Below are positions 15,234 to 17,548 of a stretch of 17,548 nt of DNA, in pieces. Position 1 is the first letter of the stretch, and each line of letters begins with the position of its first letter. This DNA comes from an uncultured Lachnospiraceae bacterium. Its GTDB lineage: Bacteria; Bacillota; Clostridia; Lachnospirales; Lachnospiraceae. The notes under the pieces are model-generated. The model searched no databases. It was not told the DNA's origin and was given only the letters and a program-made list of their open reading frames with translations. Where the stretch lies: positions 1-17,548 of the forward strand of contig CAJUIS010000034.1 of assembly GCA_910586645.1 (NCBI GenBank), in the 5' to 3' direction. Position numbers and translations under genes: made by a program.

Positions 15234-16303
15234 TATTTCTTTCCTCCCATCATTTCAATAAAGCGGTCAAACAAATATGCGCTGTCCTGCGGCCCGGGAC
15301 AGGCTTCCGGATGAAACTGCACTGTAAAAATATTTTTGCCGACATAAGAAAGCCCCTCGTTGGTATTGTCATTGACGTTGACAAACGCCGGCTTTGCCAC
15401 GTTTTCATCCAAAGTATCCGTATCTACCACATAGCCATGATTTTGTGAAGAAATATATACGCGCCCCGTCTGCAAATCTTTGACCGGATGATTGCCGCCC
15501 CGGTGTCCGTATTTCATTTTTCTCGTATTCGCTCCCGTTGCAAGCGCCATGAGCTGATGCCCAAGGCAGATTGCAAAAATCGGAATGTCAGAATCATAAA
15601 GTTTCTTTAGTTCTGCAATAATTTTTGTGCATTCCTTTGGATCCCCCGGCCCGTTGCTTAACATAATGCCGTCCGGCTGTTCCAAAAGCAATTCCTCTGC
15701 CGTCGTATGAGCCGGAAAAACAGTCACCTGACATCCTCTCTTATGCAGAGAACGGGCGATATTGTCTTTTGCTCCAAAATCCAGCAGAACGACTTTTTTG
15801 CCTTTTCCCTCGAATGTCTTTTTTTCTTTACAGGTTACTTTGTCTACCACGTTTCCTGTCGTATACGCTTTTAACAGAGGCAGCGCCGCTTTTAGATCAT
15901 AATGCTCATTTGTCGTTATCATGCCGTTCATAGTCCCTTTATCCCGCAGGATTCGGGTAAGCGCACGGGTATCAATTCCGGAAATGCCTGGAATGTCAAA
16001 TTCTTCCAGGAACTTTTGTATGCTTCCTTCTGAACGGAAGTTGCTTGGCATTCTGGATAACTCCCGGACAATATATCCGTCCGGCCATGGCCTTTTTGAT
16101 TCCATATCCGGCGTAATTCCATAATTGCCAATCAAAGGATACGTCATAACGACTGCCTGTCCGGCATAAGACGGATCGGTCAGCACCTCCAGATAACCTG
16201 TCATAGAGGTATTAAAAACGATTTCGCTGATGACATCCCTTTGAGCGCCAATGCTTGTCCCTTCAAGCACGGTTCCGTCTTCCAGTATTAAAAATGCTTT
16301 CAT
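15233..16303 (-). CDS. carA: Carbamoyl-phosphate synthase small (glutaminase) subunit
   Basis: A 356-residue class I glutamine amidotransferase that hydrolyses glutamine and feeds ammonia to CarB. The N-terminal CPSase_sm domain begins MKAFLILEDGTVLEGTSIGA and includes FNTSMTGYLEVLTDPSYAGQ and ISGIDTRALTRILRDKG. The C-terminal glutaminase carries LSNGPGDP, nucleophile Cys246 in FAICLGHQLMALA, and the His331/Glu333 pair in TVQFHPEACPGP. The start is ATG 16303 with AAGGTG just upstream; an in-frame ATG at 16357 would add an 18-residue lysine/phenylalanine-rich extension not typical of CarA and coincides with leader sequence. It is followed directly by carB and preceded by a sigma-A promoter and a short leader that may be regulatory. 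Confidence 0.96.
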   Translation of the reverse strand: MKAFLILEDGTVLEGTSIGAQRDVISEIVFNTSMTGYLEVLTDPSYAGQAVVMTYPLIGNYGITPDMESKRPWPDGYIVRELSRMPSNFRSEGSIQKFLEEFDIPGISGIDTRALTRILRDKGTMNGMITTNEHYDLKAALPLLKAYTTGNVVDKVTCKEKKTFEGKGKKVVLLDFGAKDNIARSLHKRGCQVTVFPAHTTAEELLLEQPDGIMLSNGPGDPKECTKIIAELKKLYDSDIPIFAICLGHQLMALATGANTRKMKYGHRGGNHPVKDLQTGRVYISSQNHGYVVDTDTLDENVAKPAFVNVNDNTNEGLSYVGKNIFTVQFHPEACPGPQDSAYLFDRFIEMMGGKK

Positions 16304-16339
16304 GTTCACCTTGTCCTTTCTTATTTTTTCTGCTATGGC

Positions 16340-16382
16340 AAAAAAAAAAGACTTCACTTTTCCAAATTCCGCATACCTGCGG
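16340..16382 (-). other. carA leader with small hairpin and T10 run
   Basis: In the roughly 93-base carA leader a small CCGC/GCGG hairpin (16369-16382) is followed 19 bases later by ten T (16340-16349). The spacing is too long for a normal terminator and I do not find a PyrR-binding motif. It could take part in attenuation or in reiterative transcription at the T-run, but this is speculative. Confidence 0.25.
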
Positions 16383-16402
16383 CGGCCTGTTAAATTGAAA
16401 AA

Positions 16403-16431
16403 AGTTTATCACATCTGAAATAGTTTTTCAA
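16403..16431 (-). promoter_or_regulatory. Promoter of carA-carB
   Basis: On the minus strand, -35 TTGAAA (16426-16431), a 17-base spacer and extended -10 TGA-TAAACT (16403-16408). Expected start near 16396. Confidence 0.7.
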
Positions 16432-16465
16432 CCAAAAAAATAATGAAACTTATTCCGCTAAAAAA

Positions 16466-16495
16466 TTAGCATTTTTCATCGTTCTATGTTATACT
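16466..16495 (+). promoter_or_regulatory. Probable promoter of the hemerythrin gene
   Basis: Extended -10 TGT-TATACT (hexamer 16490-16495), with a weak -35 TTAGCA (16466-16471) 18 bases upstream. An overlapping TATAAT (16495-16500) is a second candidate. The leader to the ATG would be about 88 bases, with no obvious structure. Together with the carA promoter it makes a 287-base divergent region. Confidence 0.45.
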
Positions 16496-16590
16496 ATAAT
16501 AGATTATGCAATAGTAAAAGAGAAAAGCGTGTCTGAAAAATTAAAACTTTCACACTGATTGAAAATTTTACTGTAATAAAGGAGGATAAT

Positions 16591-17548
16591 ATGCAGAATC
16601 AATTAATTTGGGAGGATCGGTTTAATATTGGCGTTGACATCATTGACAAAGAACATAAAAAGCTCTTTCGTATTATGAACCGGTTATTTTCCGCAAACGG
16701 GCAGAAATCCAAAAGCCAGTGGGCCTGCCAGGAGGGAATCAAATATTTCAAAGATCACGCCATGAAACATTTTGCAGAAGAAGAAGTCTATATGGCATCA
16801 ATTGGATATGAGGGATTTGAAACGCACAGGCGCCTTCACAACAATTTCCGCCAGAGAACTCTTCCTGCACTGGAACGGGAGTTGGAGCAAACAGGTTATT
16901 CTCCTGACTCTGTCAGCCATTTCCTTGGCGTCTGCGCCGGCTGGCTGATTGGACACACCCTGACGGAAGATCGTGCAATTATCGGTGAGTCCATGAGTAA
17001 ATGGGAAAATATTCTGCCGGAAGAAGAACAGATTGCCATGCGCCAGATTACAATTCAGCTTTTGTACGATATGTTCCGTCTGGAGCCTCAGGTAATCAGC
17101 GAACATTATGGAGGGGAAAAATTCGGAAACGGCATCTATTACCGTCTTGTTTATGCTTCCGAACAGGGCAAGGAATGGGAAATGATCTTAATTTTCGAAG
17201 AAGAGCTGATTCTAAATACTGTCGGTAAAATGATGAATGATCCATCCAAAGAAGTGAATGTAATGATGGTGAATGCAACCAGATATTCGGCGCGGCAGTT
17301 TGCCGACCGCCTCAGAGAACATTTTCCATCCAAAGAAACTTATGAGCTGAAATCAGAAAATCTTTTGACGCATGAACAGTTTCAAAAGGTTTTTGAAGAT
17401 AGGAATCCACAATGCAGCCTTTTATTTAATACAGGAGCCGGTTATTTTGCATACTGCTTTATCGCGCCGCACATTATTTCAGACGGAATGGAAGGCTTTA
17501 TCAAAACAGAGACTGCAATGAGCGATATCAAAAAATATCTGAACAAAG
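16591..17548 (+). CDS. Bacteriohemerythrin with C-terminal CheX/CheC-like domain (partial, runs off window)
   Basis: At least 319 residues; the frame is open at the right edge. Residues about 1-145 are a bacteriohemerythrin: LIWEDRFNIGVDIIDKEHKK at the start, and all seven di-iron ligands in family spacing, His22, His60-xxx-Glu64, His79-xxx-His83 and His122-xxxx-Asp127. Such domains bind O2 or NO reversibly in a helical bundle. Residues about 165-319 look like a different fold. A stretch such as MILIFEEELILNTVGKMMND followed by a helix (NATRYSARQFADRL) recalls CheX/CheC proteins, but the E-x-x-N phosphatase residues seem absent. I infer a gas- or oxygen-responsive regulator. GGAGG at 16581-16585 precedes the ATG. 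No signal peptide is visible. The downstream neighbour is outside the window. Confidence 0.85.
   Translation, partial: MQNQLIWEDRFNIGVDIIDKEHKKLFRIMNRLFSANGQKSKSQWACQEGIKYFKDHAMKHFAEEEVYMASIGYEGFETHRRLHNNFRQRTLPALERELEQTGYSPDSVSHFLGVCAGWLIGHTLTEDRAIIGESMSKWENILPEEEQIAMRQITIQLLYDMFRLEPQVISEHYGGEKFGNGIYYRLVYASEQGKEWEMILIFEEELILNTVGKMMNDPSKEVNVMMVNATRYSARQFADRLREHFPSKETYELKSENLLTHEQFQKVFEDRNPQCSLLFNTGAGYFAYCFIAPHIISDGMEGFIKTETAMSDIKKYLNK

Noticed and set aside
16304..16357. Upstream in-frame start giving CarA an 18-residue N-terminal extension
   Set aside because: The extension is low-complexity leader sequence including the T10 run, while the ATG at 16303 has its own ribosome site and matches family starts.
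16340..16390. PyrR-binding leader upstream of carA
   Set aside because: No sequence resembling the conserved PyrR recognition hairpin was seen; only a short CCGC/GCGG stem and a T-run.

Overview
The window looks like chromosome of an anaerobic, moderately AT-rich member of the Clostridia, most probably Lachnospiraceae. This rests on the acyl-CoA/butyrate gene set (thlA, hbd, bcd, etfB, etfA), the protein sequence style, AGGAG-type ribosome sites and AT-rich intergenic DNA. The genus is an inference that I cannot fix from the sequence alone.

Left edge (1-900): AT-rich non-coding DNA, then a dead type II toxin-antitoxin module on the minus strand. The RelB/DinJ-type antitoxin carries a one-base frameshift. 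The YoeB/Txe-type toxin has lost its middle and carries a TAG codon where the family has the Trp of its G-Y-W-S-R-R motif. The module's promoter still looks intact.

934-6254 (minus): an operon transcribed thlA > hbd > bcd > etfB > etfA, ending in a strong terminator at 864-891. It encodes thiolase, 3-hydroxybutyryl-CoA dehydrogenase, butyryl-CoA dehydrogenase and its electron-transfer flavoprotein. Together they take acetyl-CoA towards butyryl-CoA, except that no crotonase (crt) is present. A near-perfect Rex operator lies 35 bases before thlA, so the operon is probably controlled by NADH/NAD+ ratio. Hairpins sit in the two longest gaps, thlA-hbd and hbd-bcd.

6409-10644 (minus): a signal-peptide/coiled-coil cell-wall hydrolase, a soluble PAS hybrid histidine kinase and a CutC-family protein form a tightly spaced gene set. 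The hydrolase is divergent from a plus-strand gene (10790-11959) for a degenerate HD/HD-GYP-like protein, and the two promoters overlap physically.

12012-16303 (minus): carA-carB, the two subunits of carbamoyl-phosphate synthetase, overlap by one base (TAATG). They are separated from the convergent HD gene by a 15-bp bidirectional terminator stem. carA has a good sigma-A promoter and a short leader containing a T10 run.

16591-end (plus): a bacteriohemerythrin with all seven di-iron ligands, fused to a C-terminal domain that resembles CheX/CheC folds. It runs off the window.

Most of the window is ordinary core metabolism. I found no convincing undescribed system. The most useful observations are the decayed toxin-antitoxin locus, the Rex site, the missing crt, the overlapping divergent promoters beside a catalytically degenerate HD protein, and the hemerythrin fusion.
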